From Natronococcus occultus SP4 (GTDB lineage: Archaea; Halobacteriota; Halobacteria; Halobacteriales; Natrialbaceae), in contig NC_019974.1 in the NCBI RefSeq assembly GCF_000328685.1, positions 611,001 to 675,000 of the forward strand: a stretch of 64,000 nt of DNA. The letters run 5' to 3'. The translations under genes and the position numbers were made by a program. This document shows, piece by piece, positions 16,400 through 25,353 of this stretch; position 1 is the first letter of the stretch; the number at the start of each line of letters is the position of its first letter. The notes under the pieces are model-generated. The model worked only from the letters and a program-made list of their open reading frames with translations. It had not been told where the DNA came from and did no database searches.

Positions 16400-16915
16400 A
16401 TGAGGGGGTTCTACATCGGTCGCTTCCAGCCGTTCCACAACGGCCACCGCAACATGGTCGCCCAGATCGCCGAGGACGTCGACGAGCTCGTTCTGGGAAT
16501 CGGAAGCGCCGACGACTCACACTCCGTGCGCAACCCGTTCACTGCCGGCGAGCGGATCATGATGATCACCAAGTCGCTGGTCGACACCGACCTCGTGACC
16601 TACGCCGTCCCGATCGAGGACCTGGATCGGAACTCGGTGTGGGTGAGCCACGTCCGCAGCATGAGCCCACACTTCGACGTCGCCTACTCGAACAACCCGC
16701 TTGTCATCCAGCTGTTCCGCGAGGCCGACTTCGAGGTGCGCCAGTCGCCGATGTTCAACCGCGACGTCCTCGAGGGGACCGAGGTTCGCGAGCGGATGAT
16801 CAACGGCGGCGACTGGGAGTCGCTGGTCCCGGAGGCCGTCGTCGAGGTTATCGAGGAGATAGACGGGATCGAGCGGATCCAGATGGTCAGCGGATCGGAC
16901 TCGAACGGCGAGTAG
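16400..16915 (+). CDS. nadM: Nicotinamide-nucleotide adenylyltransferase (archaeal NadM)
   Basis: 171 residues. Transfers AMP from ATP to NMN to make NAD+. The start MRGFYIGRFQPFHNGH contains the nucleotidyltransferase GRFQPFHxGH block, and the PFTAGERIMMI and DRNSVWVSHVRSM segments are typical. The usual C-terminal ISSTxxR-type motif appears as LEGTEVRERMINGG. Length matches archaeal NadM. I begin at ATG 16400 because the conserved motif starts there; a TATA-like CTTAAG about 30 bp upstream would give a nearly leaderless mRNA. Confidence 0.93.
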   Translation: MRGFYIGRFQPFHNGHRNMVAQIAEDVDELVLGIGSADDSHSVRNPFTAGERIMMITKSLVDTDLVTYAVPIEDLDRNSVWVSHVRSMSPHFDVAYSNNPLVIQLFREADFEVRQSPMFNRDVLEGTEVRERMINGGDWESLVPEAVVEVIEEIDGIERIQMVSGSDSNGE

Positions 16916-16999
16916 CGCGACGGCATCCGACGACGACGCCCCGCCTCGTGACGTCCGCGAGCCGTATCCGTTTTCATCGACCGTGCCCTACCCCAGCCC

Positions 17000-17812
17000 A
17001 TGATTACGCTCGCGTCAGACTTCGGAACGCCGTATCCCGCCGCGATGAAAGGCGTCCTGCTCCGGCGGGCCGACGCGCGACTGGTCGACGTCGGCCACGA
17101 CTTCCCGCGCCAGGACGTCCGCACCGCGGCGTTCTGGCTCCGGGAGACGCTGCCGTACTTCCCGCCGGCGACCCATCTGGTCGTCGTCGATCCAGGCGTC
17201 GGCACCGACCGCGCGGCGATCGCGATCCGGGCCGGCGACCATGCGCTCGTCGGTCCCGACAACGGCGTCCTGGTTCCTGCGGCCCGGCGTCTCGCCGGCG
17301 ACGAATCGCTCGAAACGTACGCGATCGACGAGCGTGCGCTCGACCCGGTCGTCCCCGCGGGCGAGTCGGCGGCGAGCTCCGGCGCCGGCCCGCGAAGCAA
17401 CACCTTCCACGGGCGGGACGTCTTCGCGCCCGCCGCGGCCGCGGTCCACGGGGCCGACCGCGATCGGCTCGGCTCGCTCGCGATACTCGAGGACACCGAC
17501 GACCGCGTCGAGCTCGCGTTACCCGAGGCGACAGTCGAGGACGGACGGGCCGACGGCGAGGTGCTGGTCGTCGACGATTTCGGCAACGTCGTCACGAACG
17601 TCCCCGGGAGCTACCTCGAGGGCCGCGAGCGCGTCCTCGCGAACAGCGAGCCCGTCCCCGTCGGCGATACCTTCGCGGCCGTTCCGGTCGGCCAGCGGCT
17701 CGCGACCGTCGGGAGCCACGGCTACGTCGAGCTCGACGTCAACCAGGGCCGGGGCGAGACGGCGTTCGAACTCGGGGTCGGCGACCGGGTCGTCCTCGAG
17801 CCCGAGTCGTGA
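17000..17812 (+). CDS. S-adenosyl-L-methionine hydrolase (adenosine-forming), DUF62/SAM hydroxide adenosyltransferase
   Basis: 270 residues. This family hydrolyses SAM to adenosine and methionine and is structurally related to fluorinase/chlorinase. Landmarks: the N-terminal ITLASDFGTPYPAAMKG, VVVDPGVGTDRAA, VGPDNGVL, NTFHGRDVFAPAAA and the C-terminal-domain VVDDFGNVVTNV. The distinctive insertion of true fluorinases is not seen. Its physiological role in archaea is still unclear; removal of SAM or coupling to nucleoside salvage are possibilities. It follows nadM by 84 bp on the same strand. Confidence 0.88.
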   Translation: MITLASDFGTPYPAAMKGVLLRRADARLVDVGHDFPRQDVRTAAFWLRETLPYFPPATHLVVVDPGVGTDRAAIAIRAGDHALVGPDNGVLVPAARRLAGDESLETYAIDERALDPVVPAGESAASSGAGPRSNTFHGRDVFAPAAAAVHGADRDRLGSLAILEDTDDRVELALPEATVEDGRADGEVLVVDDFGNVVTNVPGSYLEGRERVLANSEPVPVGDTFAAVPVGQRLATVGSHGYVELDVNQGRGETAFELGVGDRVVLEPES

Positions 17813-17823
17813 TCGCCGTCGGC

Positions 17824-18171
17824 TCAGTCGCTGTCGGGGAGTTCGATACGGAACTCGCCGGAGGCGTACCCGGTGACCGAACAGCGGGCAAACTGAAAGG
17901 AGACGCGTCCGCTCTCGAGACCGTGGCGCGCCCAGTGGGAGAACAACGCGTCGAGCGCGTCGGGATCGACCCGTCGCGACAGGGCCTCGAGCTCCGCCGG
18001 ATCGGTTTCGAGGACCGCTCCGACGGCCAACACCAGCGCCGTGCTCGCTGACTGGGGCCCGTCGTCAGTCCACCACACGTGGTAGGTGTCGCGGTCCGCG
18101 TCGTAGTAGACGGTTCGGCCGGCCGCGTCGTCGATCGGGGTCAGCCGATCCGAGGGAGGTGAGACGGACAT
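17824..18171 (-). CDS. HalOD1 output-domain protein
   Basis: 115-residue stand-alone halobacterial output domain 1. The arrangement ALVLAVGAVLETDPAELEALS, VDPDALDALF, then a VSFQFARCSVTGYASGEFRI strand pair is typical. HalOD1 domains occur with two-component and light-signalling proteins but have no demonstrated activity. I start at ATG 18169-18171, where the conserved sequence begins. It converges on the SAM hydrolase with an 11-bp gap. A second HalOD1 gene is at 41.7 kb. Confidence 0.82.
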   Translation of the reverse strand: MSVSPPSDRLTPIDDAAGRTVYYDADRDTYHVWWTDDGPQSASTALVLAVGAVLETDPAELEALSRRVDPDALDALFSHWARHGLESGRVSFQFARCSVTGYASGEFRIELPDSD

Positions 18172-18250
18172 ACTACAGCCTGTTCGTACATTATTCCTTA
18201 ACTCTATCGTCAAAAATACAATTAGTTCGGGGAGAGATACGACTGCGACC

Positions 18251-19828
18251 TTACTCGGCGGCGATGACGTCGTCGATGCGGACGATCATCGTCGCGGCCT
18301 CGGTCGCGCTCTCGATGGCCTCGCGTTTGACGTCGGCGGGGTCGACGACGCCGTACTCGAAGGGGTCGTCGATGGTGACGGTCTCGCCGTCGGTGATGAG
18401 ACCGGCGCGCTCGCCACCCTCGTGGGCCGCACGCAGGTCGACCAGGGTGTCGATCGGGTCCTGGCCGGTGTTGGTCGCCAGCGTCCGCGGAACGACGTCT
18501 AAGGCGTCGGCGAAGGAGGTGACCGCGAGCTGCTTGCGGCCCTCGATGCCGGCGGCCTCCGAGCGGATCTTGTCGGCGATGGCGATCTCGGTCGCGCCGG
18601 CGCCGGGGACGACCTCGCCCGAGTCGAGCGCCGTCGAGACGACGTCCAGGGCGTCGCCGATGGCCCGCTCGAGTTCGTCGACGACGTGTTCGGTGCCGCC
18701 GCGGACGAAGACGGTGACGGCCTCGGCGGCCGCCCCACCCTCGACGAACGCGAGATCGTCGTCGCCGTAGTTCTGTGCACGGACGCGGTCGGCCGCGCCG
18801 AAGTCCGCCTCTTCGAGGTCCTCGAGGGCGCCGACGCGGTTGGCGCCGGTCGCGGAGACGATCTGTCGGGCGTCGGAGTTACCGATGTTGTCGAAGACGA
18901 GCACGCCTTCCTTCGCGAGGTGGGCGCTGACGCGGTCGTCGACGTCGTCGGTCGTGAAGACGACGTCCGCACCGCTCTCGGCCAGCGTCTCGGCGTACCC
19001 CTGTACTTCGCTTTCCTCGGCGTCGATGGCCTGGTTGAGCTGGTCGATCGAGTCGATGGCGTACTCGGCGTCGATCTCGCCGGTGCGGACGCCGAGCTCG
19101 ACGTCCAGTACGGCGATCGAGGCGTCCTCGACCTCGCCGGGCATCGAGTCGTGAGCGGCCTCCTCGTCGATGACGATGCCGGGGACGAGCTCGGTCGCGT
19201 TCGAGGACGCACCGATCTGGGTGTGGACGGTGACGTTGTCCCGGTGGACGCCGTCGTCGTCCTCGACGTGGCGGATGGCCTCGACGACCGTCTCGCCCAG
19301 CGACTCGGCGGTCAGGCCGCCGGTTCCCTTGCCCGTCATGCTGGATTCGGCGACCTGCTTGAGCACCTCGTCGTCGACGGTCTCTTCGCTGACCTGCTCG
19401 GCGATCGCCTCGAGGGCGATCTCGGCGGCCTCGTGGTAGCCCTCGACGATCGTCGTCGGGTGGACGTCCTGTTCGATGAGGTCCTCGGCCTCACCGAGCA
19501 GGTTGCCGGCGATCACGGCCGCCGTCGTCGTTCCGTCGCCGACCTCCTCCTCCTGGGAGTCGGCGACCTCGACGAGCATCTGGGCCGCGGGGTGTTCGAT
19601 GTCCATCTCGTTGAGGATGGTCGCGCCGTCGTTGGTGATGACGACCTCGCCGCCCGAGTCGACGAGCATCTTGTCCATCCCGCGGGGGCCGAGTGTCGTC
19701 CGTACCGACTCGGCGACGGCCTTGCCGGCCATAATGTTCGACGACTGGGCGTCTCGGCCCTGGGTTCGCTGGCTGTCCTCGCTCAGAATAAACATCGGCT
19801 GTCCGCCCATGCGTTGCTGTTGTGCCAT
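18251..19828 (-). CDS. Thermosome (group II chaperonin) subunit
   Basis: 525 residues forming an ATP-driven double-ring protein-folding chamber. It shows [40 protein letters not shown] and the later [13 protein letters not shown] plus an [10 protein letters not shown] block. It ends at [10 protein letters not shown], without the flexible GGM-rich tail common in archaeal thermosomes, so it resembles the tail-less CCT3-type paralogue of Haloferax; other subunits would be elsewhere. It has a strong promoter. The ATG at 19826-19828 begins [20 protein letters not shown], the family's normal start. Confidence 0.96.
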   Translation of the reverse strand: MAQQQRMGGQPMFILSEDSQRTQGRDAQSSNIMAGKAVAESVRTTLGPRGMDKMLVDSGGEVVITNDGATILNEMDIEHPAAQMLVEVADSQEEEVGDGTTTAAVIAGNLLGEAEDLIEQDVHPTTIVEGYHEAAEIALEAIAEQVSEETVDDEVLKQVAESSMTGKGTGGLTAESLGETVVEAIRHVEDDDGVHRDNVTVHTQIGASSNATELVPGIVIDEEAAHDSMPGEVEDASIAVLDVELGVRTGEIDAEYAIDSIDQLNQAIDAEESEVQGYAETLAESGADVVFTTDDVDDRVSAHLAKEGVLVFDNIGNSDARQIVSATGANRVGALEDLEEADFGAADRVRAQNYGDDDLAFVEGGAAAEAVTVFVRGGTEHVVDELERAIGDALDVVSTALDSGEVVPGAGATEIAIADKIRSEAAGIEGRKQLAVTSFADALDVVPRTLATNTGQDPIDTLVDLRAAHEGGERAGLITDGETVTIDDPFEYGVVDPADVKREAIESATEAATMIVRIDDVIAAE

Positions 19829-20153
19829 TGTGGATCCTCAGTAACCATGTCGTTAGCACTTCTATATAACTTTTTTGCTACCCGGCGCACTCCCGTCTTG
19901 CGATTTTCCCTGGTACTGGTCGACACACCCTCGCTCCAGGGGGAACCGGGCGCCGTCGCTTCCAGCATCGCCGATTCCGTTCGAAACGACGTCGCTGACC
20001 CCGTCGAACCGCCGAACCGGGGCTGTGTCGGGTTCGCATCCGCCGGACCGAGTGAGTCGATTTATGTCGGAGCCGAAACGTTCGCTACGTATGGTCGCGA
20101 AACGGGCGGTCGGTGCGCCGCCGTCGACGACGATCGGACGGTGACTCTCAGGT
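19829..20153. other. Divergent intergenic region, thermosome promoter
   Basis: 325 bp between the divergent thermosome and DUF368 genes. The left end holds the thermosome promoter. The right 250 bp are GC-rich with no ORF of coding character, a TATA-like GATTTATG near 20059-20066, and no palindrome I could find. Confidence 0.55.
19862..19878 (-). promoter_or_regulatory. Thermosome promoter (BRE + TATA)
   Basis: Read on the minus strand, GCAAAAAAGTTATATAG combines an A-rich BRE with a strong TATA box about 38 bp upstream of the thermosome ATG. It is among the clearest promoters in the window and fits a heat-inducible, highly expressed gene. Confidence 0.7.
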
Positions 20154-21116
20154 ATGTTACACGCTCTCGAACAGCGGCTCGGACTGCGCCTCTCCGTGTT
20201 GCGGGTCTACTGCTACGGGCTCTGTATGGGGACCGCCGACGCCCTCCCAGGCGTCTCCGGCGGCACCGTCGCCTTGCTGCTTGGCTTCTACGGCCGGCTG
20301 ATCGCCGCCGTCACCGCGCTCACGCCGGGCCGAGCGATCGACGTCCTCAGAGGGTACGATTCCGATCGACGAGGGCGCGCCAAGGAAGCGCTCCTCGAGA
20401 TGGATCTCCAGTTCCTGCTTCCCCTCGGTGTCGGGATGGTCACCGCCGTCGCGCTCATCGCGGGCGCAGTTACGGCACTGGCGGAGTCGAACCCGATCGC
20501 GCTCTTTGGCTTTTTCATCGGGCTGATCGCCGCCTCCGCCGTCGTGCTCTTCCGGAGTCTCACCTTCGCCTCGGCCCGACACGCCCTCGCGGCCGCCGCC
20601 GGCACCGTCCTCGCCCTGCTGGTCGCGGCCAACGTCCTCCAGCTGCCGGGCAGTGGCGCCGTCCTGATCTTTCTCTCGGGCGGGCTGGCGATCAGCGCGA
20701 TGATCCTTCCCGGGGTCTCGGGCTCGCTCATCCTGATCCTGCTGGGCCAGTACGTCTTCCTCTCCTCGGAGCTGACCGCCTTCCTCCAGTCGCTCCGGGA
20801 TCTCGCCTTCGGCAACGGCAGCCTCGCGGGCGTCCTCGATCCCGGAACGACGGTCGTCGTCTTCGTCGCCGGCGGCGTCGTCGGCCTCGTCACGATCGCG
20901 CGGGTGGTCCGGTTCGCGCTGGATCGCCACCGGGAGCTGACGCTGCTCTTTCTGGTCGGGCTCATCGCCGGCTCGATTCCTGCGCCGCTCCACGAGGTCG
21001 CCGCCGCACACGCCCTGACGGGCGACGTCCTGGCACTGACCGCGGCCTGGGCGGTGGTCGGTGCGGTCGCGCTGTTCGCGCTCGATCGGCTCGCGGGCGG
21101 GTTCGATCCCGAGTGA
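20154..21116 (+). CDS. DUF368 membrane protein (PopT-type polyprenyl-phosphate transporter candidate)
   Basis: 320 residues with about eight or nine membrane helices. The N-terminal CMGTADALPGVSGGTVALLLGFY and the internal MILPGVSGSLILILLGQY are the paired DUF368 signatures; each has the PGVSG motif, reflecting an internal repeat. In bacteria DUF368 proteins were shown to recycle undecaprenyl phosphate across the membrane. In an archaeon the analogous cargo would be dolichyl phosphate used in S-layer glycosylation. It faces a GT2 glycosyltransferase (convergent, 16-bp gap). The ATG at 20154 is the only usable start. Confidence 0.88.
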   Translation: MLHALEQRLGLRLSVLRVYCYGLCMGTADALPGVSGGTVALLLGFYGRLIAAVTALTPGRAIDVLRGYDSDRRGRAKEALLEMDLQFLLPLGVGMVTAVALIAGAVTALAESNPIALFGFFIGLIAASAVVLFRSLTFASARHALAAAAGTVLALLVAANVLQLPGSGAVLIFLSGGLAISAMILPGVSGSLILILLGQYVFLSSELTAFLQSLRDLAFGNGSLAGVLDPGTTVVVFVAGGVVGLVTIARVVRFALDRHRELTLLFLVGLIAGSIPAPLHEVAAAHALTGDVLALTAAWAVVGAVALFALDRLAGGFDPE

Positions 21117-21132
21117 GAACTGTACGCGTGGA

Positions 21133-22032
21133 CTACCGGCGGTCGTAGATCCGAACCGCCCGATCGTGCCGAACCGACACCCCGTTGGGGTTCCGCCGGG
21201 TCGATCGGTCGGCGTATCGGGCTCGGACTCCGTCTTTGAGACCGACGGTGGCGTTCGTGACGACGTCGACGCCGTCGGAGAACCAGCCCGTCGGCGTCGC
21301 GTCGCCGGTGACGATTTCCCGAACTCCGGCGGCCCCGTCCCGGATCGCGCTGCCGACGGTCCGCCCGAGGACGGTCGGTCGGGGTCCGTAGTTCTTCCCG
21401 AGCCCGTAGGCCAGCGCTCGGTAGGTCGTCCCCCAGTCGGGGTCGGCCCGTCCCCCGTCGGCGCCGACGTCGCTGCGGGCGGCCATCGACGGCTCCCAGG
21501 CGACCTCGAAGCCGAGCCCGCCCACGCGGTGGGCGCAGTCGCGTGCGCCGTCGTCCTCGAGGTACTCGTCGAACCCATCCAGGGCCTCGAGCGAGGTGCG
21601 ATCGAACGCGACGTTCCCCCCGTCGAACAGCGTCACGTCTCGGCCGGCGATCGATCGGCTGCGTTCGGCGCCGTCGGTTCCGTCGACGTCGCCGGTCGGG
21701 CCGGCGACGACGTCGGCGCCGTCGGCGACCGCGTCCGCGAGGGCGCCGTACCACCCCGGCTCGATCGCGTACTCGGCGTCGAGGAAGGCGACGATATCGC
21801 CCGTCGCCGTCTCGAAGCCGGCGTTACGGGAAACGTTGGGGTTTCGCTCGGAGATCTCGACGAGGACGTCGACGTCCTCGCGCTCGCGGACGACCCCTGT
21901 GGTGCCGTCGGAGGAGGGGCCGTTGACGACGACGAGCTCCGTCTCGTCGGGAGTTTCGGCCTCGAGCGCGTCGAGACAGGACAGCAGTCGCTCCCGGTCG
22001 TTGAGCGTCGAGACGACTACCGAGAGCTCCAT
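21133..22032 (-). CDS. GT2-family glycosyltransferase
   Basis: 299 residues with a GT-A fold at the N-terminus: MELSVVVSTLNDRERL, VVVNGPSSDGT, SRNAGFETATGDIVAFLDAE (the Asp-Ala-Glu in the DXD position) and GGNVAFDR. It lacks a C-terminal membrane pair, so it is cytoplasmic or peripheral. The later RALAYGLGKNYGPRPTV fits haloarchaeal glycosyl transferases involved in N-glycan or lipid-linked sugar assembly. Donor and acceptor are unknown. It is the second of two same-strand genes, downstream of a methyltransferase by 52 bp. Confidence 0.86.
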   Translation of the reverse strand: MELSVVVSTLNDRERLLSCLDALEAETPDETELVVVNGPSSDGTTGVVREREDVDVLVEISERNPNVSRNAGFETATGDIVAFLDAEYAIEPGWYGALADAVADGADVVAGPTGDVDGTDGAERSRSIAGRDVTLFDGGNVAFDRTSLEALDGFDEYLEDDGARDCAHRVGGLGFEVAWEPSMAARSDVGADGGRADPDWGTTYRALAYGLGKNYGPRPTVLGRTVGSAIRDGAAGVREIVTGDATPTGWFSDGVDVVTNATVGLKDGVRARYADRSTRRNPNGVSVRHDRAVRIYDRR

Positions 22033-22084
22033 ACCGTATAGTAGCCGCGTCCGAGGATAAAAAGAGGGTGGGATTCGATCCCGA

Positions 22085-22792
22085 CTACCTGACCCGGGTG
22101 TTCCAGTAGGAAACCGACGCGAAGTGGTCGGTCACCGGATGCCCGCCGACCGTCTCGTCGAGCGTGCGGATCGCGGTCGCCAGTCGGTTCGGGATCGACC
22201 GGTAGAGTCCGTACGGCGCCAGGAAGTCGTCCTCGACGTCGACCAGCGTTAGGTCGGTCTTCGCGAGCAACACGCTGACCTCGCTTTTCGAGTAGAGCCG
22301 CGATCCCATCGGTAGCGCCCAGTTGTAGACGCTGCGGGCCGAAAAGCGGTTGAACGTGTCGAAGACGATCTGGTCGCGCGAGACCCGGCGCATCTCCCGG
22401 AGGAACGCCTCGGGGTCGTCCGCCAGGTGGAAAAACCGCATCGCGATGACGGTGTCGAAGTGATCGTCCGGAAACGGTAGCCGTCCGGCGTCGCCCCGCA
22501 GGAACTCGAGGGTTCCCTCGAGGGTTGCCGACTGCGCTTTCTTGCGTCCCTGTTGCAGCATCGCCGCCGAAATGTCCAGCCCCACGACGTCTGCGCCGCG
22601 TTCGGCGAGCATGACCGTAAACCGCCCGGTACCACAGGCGATCTCGAGGACGTTGCGGCCCTCGACGGGCATGATCGCGTCGAGTACGGCCTCCTTCTCC
22701 CGGCGGTCGATCAGCTGTCCGCCCTGGGAGAAGCGCTTGTCGTCGTACTCGGCGGCGACGTCGTCGGCCTGGTACCACTCCTGTCCTTTCAC
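22085..22792 (-). CDS. Class I SAM-dependent methyltransferase
   Basis: 235 residues. SAM-binding motif VLEIACGTGRFTVML (about 55-68), a second acidic residue in VGLDISAAML, and the post-I block LPFPDDHFDTVIAMRFFHLADD. I start at the GTG at 22790-22792 (protein begins VKGQEWYQADDVAAEYDDKR), since this is where related haloarchaeal proteins begin; a longer frame upstream is basic and unlike coding sequence. Substrate unknown; UbiE-like or small-molecule methylation is possible. It sits directly upstream of the GT2 gene. Confidence 0.8.
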   Translation of the reverse strand: MKGQEWYQADDVAAEYDDKRFSQGGQLIDRREKEAVLDAIMPVEGRNVLEIACGTGRFTVMLAERGADVVGLDISAAMLQQGRKKAQSATLEGTLEFLRGDAGRLPFPDDHFDTVIAMRFFHLADDPEAFLREMRRVSRDQIVFDTFNRFSARSVYNWALPMGSRLYSKSEVSVLLAKTDLTLVDVEDDFLAPYGLYRSIPNRLATAIRTLDETVGGHPVTDHFASVSYWNTRVR

Positions 22793-23017
22793 ACTGGCTC
22801 CAACTACAGCGGCGATGGGATAAAACGATACTGGAGTCGCCCGGGGACCGTCCGATATCTGACAGCTCCACACAGCACGGAAACGACGCCGATGGCGGCG
22901 CTGTCCGACGCGTTCGGTTCCTCGGCGAGCTGATCGGTCCGTTCGCGGGCGGACCCGTCGCTCGAGGGTGGTAATATGACGTCTAGACACCTTATACAAA
23001 CTGGATTGTTCGTATCC

Positions 23018-23024
23018 ACATATA
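23018..23024 (+). promoter_or_regulatory. TATA box for small wHTH gene
   Basis: ACATATAG, about 38 bp before the ATG at 23062, would give a leader of about 12-15 nt. It lies in an AT-rich 60-bp interval between the divergent methyltransferase and regulator genes. Confidence 0.5.
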
Positions 23025-23061
23025 GGGAAGCTTTACCACTACTGACTCCGCTGTGAGTGGT

Positions 23062-23343
23062 ATGAGCATGAGTACCGCAGAGGAACGTGCTGCCGCTACC
23101 GAGGAGTCACTCTCCGACGAAGAGTACCGCGACCGCCTCCGTGACCTGCCTCCGAGCGCGAAGCTCGTCGCCAAGGTCCTCGAAACCGAATCGCCGCTCT
23201 CCCAGGGCCAGCTCGCCGAGGAGTCGCTGCTGCCCGACCGGACCGTCCGCTACGCGCTCAACCGCCTCGAGGACGTCGAGCTGATCGGCTCCCGGTACAG
23301 CTTCCGGGACGCACGCAAGCAGGTGTACTTCCTGAAACGGTAA
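23062..23343 (+). CDS. Small winged-helix (MarR/ArsR-like) transcriptional regulator
   Basis: 93 residues. After a charged N-terminus, SAKLVAKVLETESPLSQGQLAEESLLPDRTVRYALNRLEDVELI forms a winged helix: SQGQLAEE is helix 2 and RTVRYALNRLE the recognition helix. The wing is SRYSFRDARKQVYFLKR. It contains no other domain, so it is a compact DNA-binding protein widespread in haloarchaea. A GTG at 23053 and an ATG at 23068 are alternative starts; I chose the ATG at 23062 by spacing to the TATA box. Targets unknown. Confidence 0.82.
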   Translation: MSMSTAEERAAATEESLSDEEYRDRLRDLPPSAKLVAKVLETESPLSQGQLAEESLLPDRTVRYALNRLEDVELIGSRYSFRDARKQVYFLKR

Positions 23344-23379
23344 CGACACCTCCTTTTCCCTCGACCGTAACGTCCGCCT

Positions 23380-24186
23380 GTGAACGTCGTTTCCAGTGCC
23401 GTCTCCGTGCCGACCCGCGCGCCCGGCGGTGAGACCAACGCCTACCTGCTCGGCGAGGAGCCGTCGGTCCTCGTCGATCCCGCGGCCCGAACCGACGCGC
23501 TCGATGCCCTGGTCGCGGCCCGATCCGTCGACCACATCGTCGTCACCCACACCCACCCCGACCACGTCGGCGCGGTCGCGGCCTACGCGGCCGAGACCGA
23601 CGCGACCGTCTGGGCGCGGTACGGCCGCACCGAGCGGTTCCGCGAGGCGACGGGAGTCGACCCCGACCGACAGCTCCGTCCCGGCACGACGATCGGTCTC
23701 GGCGACGAGCGGGTGCGGGTCCTCGACGCCCCGGGTCACGCGCCGGACCACCTCGCGTTCGAGGCGGGCGAGGACGGCCCGATCGTCTGTGGCGACTGTG
23801 CGGTCCGTGAGGGCAGCGTCGTCGTCGGCGCCCCCGAGGGCGATCTGCGGGCGTACCTGACGACGCTGCGTCGGCTCCGGGCGATCGATCCACCGACGCT
23901 GTACCCGGGCCACGGCCCCGTCATCGAGACTCCCCGGGAGACCCTCGAACGGCTCATCGCCCACCGGAACCGGCGTGAGCGACGCGTCCTCGAGGCAGTC
24001 GAGGACGGCGCGCGCACGCTCCCGGACGTCCTCGAGGCGGCCTACGAGAAGGATCTCTCGGGTGTCCGCGACCTCGCGCGGGCGACGGTACGAGCCCACC
24101 TCGAGAAGCTCGCTGTCGAGGACCGCGTCGAGTGGAACGGCGAGGACGTCGCAGCCACCGGATCGGGAGCTACTCGGTCGAGGTGA
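23380..24186 (+). CDS. Metallo-beta-lactamase-fold hydrolase (LACTB2-like)
   Basis: 268 residues. The zinc motif THTHPDHVGA (HxHxDH) is near residues 53-62, followed by DAPGHAPDHLAF, GDCAV and the late YPGHGPVIETP. The C-terminal 60 residues form a small helical winged-helix-like domain, as in LACTB2 and related MBL hydrolases. LACTB2 members include RNases; other members act on thioesters, so the activity is not fixed. The start is GTG at 23380, 37 bp after the regulator, so the two may be co-transcribed. It overlaps the 3' end of the next gene by 17 bp on the opposite strand. Confidence 0.87.
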   Translation: MNVVSSAVSVPTRAPGGETNAYLLGEEPSVLVDPAARTDALDALVAARSVDHIVVTHTHPDHVGAVAAYAAETDATVWARYGRTERFREATGVDPDRQLRPGTTIGLGDERVRVLDAPGHAPDHLAFEAGEDGPIVCGDCAVREGSVVVGAPEGDLRAYLTTLRRLRAIDPPTLYPGHGPVIETPRETLERLIAHRNRRERRVLEAVEDGARTLPDVLEAAYEKDLSGVRDLARATVRAHLEKLAVEDRVEWNGEDVAATGSGATRSR

Positions 24187-24433
24187 ACTGGAACTCGAAG
24201 CTGAGCTGGTCTTCCGTTTTGACTCGGACGCCGCCGAACTCCTCGGCGATCTGTTTCTGGGCCTCCGAGCTCGGTTCGACGGTACACGCGACGCTGTTGT
24301 GGTTCGCGTTGTACTCGATCGCGGTGACGGTAACGTCGAACGCGAACAGCTCGGGCACCTCCATCCGAAGCCGTTCCCGGACGCGATCGATCTCGGTCTG
24401 GACGTCGGCCATCTCCTCGTTGAGCGTTGCCAT
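24170..24433 (-). CDS. Conserved small haloarchaeal protein
   Basis: 87 residues with an N-terminal helix (ATLNEEMADVQTEIDRVRERLR) and a beta-rich remainder ending LSFEFQFTSTE. Highly acidic, without motifs I can name. The composition supports a real gene. It overlaps the convergent MBL gene by 17 bp. Function unknown. Confidence 0.7.
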   Translation of the reverse strand: MATLNEEMADVQTEIDRVRERLRMEVPELFAFDVTVTAIEYNANHNSVACTVEPSSEAQKQIAEEFGGVRVKTEDQLSFEFQFTSTE

Positions 24434-24555
24434 GTGGTAACGTAGAACTCGATCGATCCTAACGGTTCGTTCCCGTTCGAGACGACACTCCGGTCTGTTG
24501 AGTAAAGGGAACTCCCAAGCGACCGGCTTTTGCCCCTCGAGGCGTACGAACTGGT

Positions 24556-25269
24556 GTGCAATCGCTTGAGTCCGAACTCGAGACCGCCCGCGAGCTCGCC
24601 GTCGACGACCTGGCCGACGCCATCGAGTCGATCGGTTTCGAGTGCACCCGCTGTGGCGCCTGCTGTACGGGACACGGCGACGAGGAGCATACGGCGACGG
24701 TGTTCCCCGACGAGGTCCGCCGGCTCGAGGACGCAGAGACCGCCTCGGTCGGAGCTGACGGAGGCGAGGACGACGCGGTCTCCGAGGCCGACGAGCGGGA
24801 CTGGCGCGACGTCGCCAGACCGATGCCGTACGGACTCACGGAGGGCAAGGACGGCCTCGAGGGCGAGACCTTCGAGTGGGCGCTCCAGAACGACGGCTGT
24901 GGCGACTGTGCGTTTTACGCCGAGGACGACGACGGCGTCGGCGCCTGCACCGTCCACGACGACCGCCCGCTGATCTGTCGTACCTACCCCTTTAGCGTCG
25001 GACTCGCGGGCACGAGCCAGCCGATGGGCGAGGCGGTTGACGAGGAGGGTGTCGTCCGCGCCCACGAGTGTGAGGGGCTCGGCCGGGAGATCTCCCGCGA
25101 GGACGCCGAGGAGCTCGCCCGGACGCTGAAGGAACGCGCTGTTCGAGAGCTCGAGGAGGCGATCGGCGTCCGAGACAACTACGAGCCCGCCGATCCGGAG
25201 CCGGGCGAGATCGTCGTCCACGACTCCGAGGGAGCCAAACGGATCGACGGAACCTCTCTCGAGGACTAA
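24556..25269 (+). CDS. YkgJ-family cysteine cluster protein
   Basis: 237 residues. FECTRCGACCTGHG (about residues 33-46) is the CxxCxxCC signature of the YkgJ/UPF0153 family, and CGDCAFY, CTVHDDRPLICRTYPF supply further cysteines; together they probably bind zinc or an iron-sulfur cluster. An acidic linker occupies residues 60-85. The start is GTG at 24556, giving MQSLESELETARELAVDD. The cellular role of the family is unknown. The next gene (GGGP synthase) follows on the same strand after 84 bp. Confidence 0.85.
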   Translation: MQSLESELETARELAVDDLADAIESIGFECTRCGACCTGHGDEEHTATVFPDEVRRLEDAETASVGADGGEDDAVSEADERDWRDVARPMPYGLTEGKDGLEGETFEWALQNDGCGDCAFYAEDDDGVGACTVHDDRPLICRTYPFSVGLAGTSQPMGEAVDEEGVVRAHECEGLGREISREDAEELARTLKERAVRELEEAIGVRDNYEPADPEPGEIVVHDSEGAKRIDGTSLED

Positions 25270-25353
25270 CCCGGTAGTGCCCGCGGACCCGTGCCCCGAG
25301 ACGGCCGCGCCCGAGACCGACAGGATTTTGCGCCGACCGCGGGATCCGTGGCT

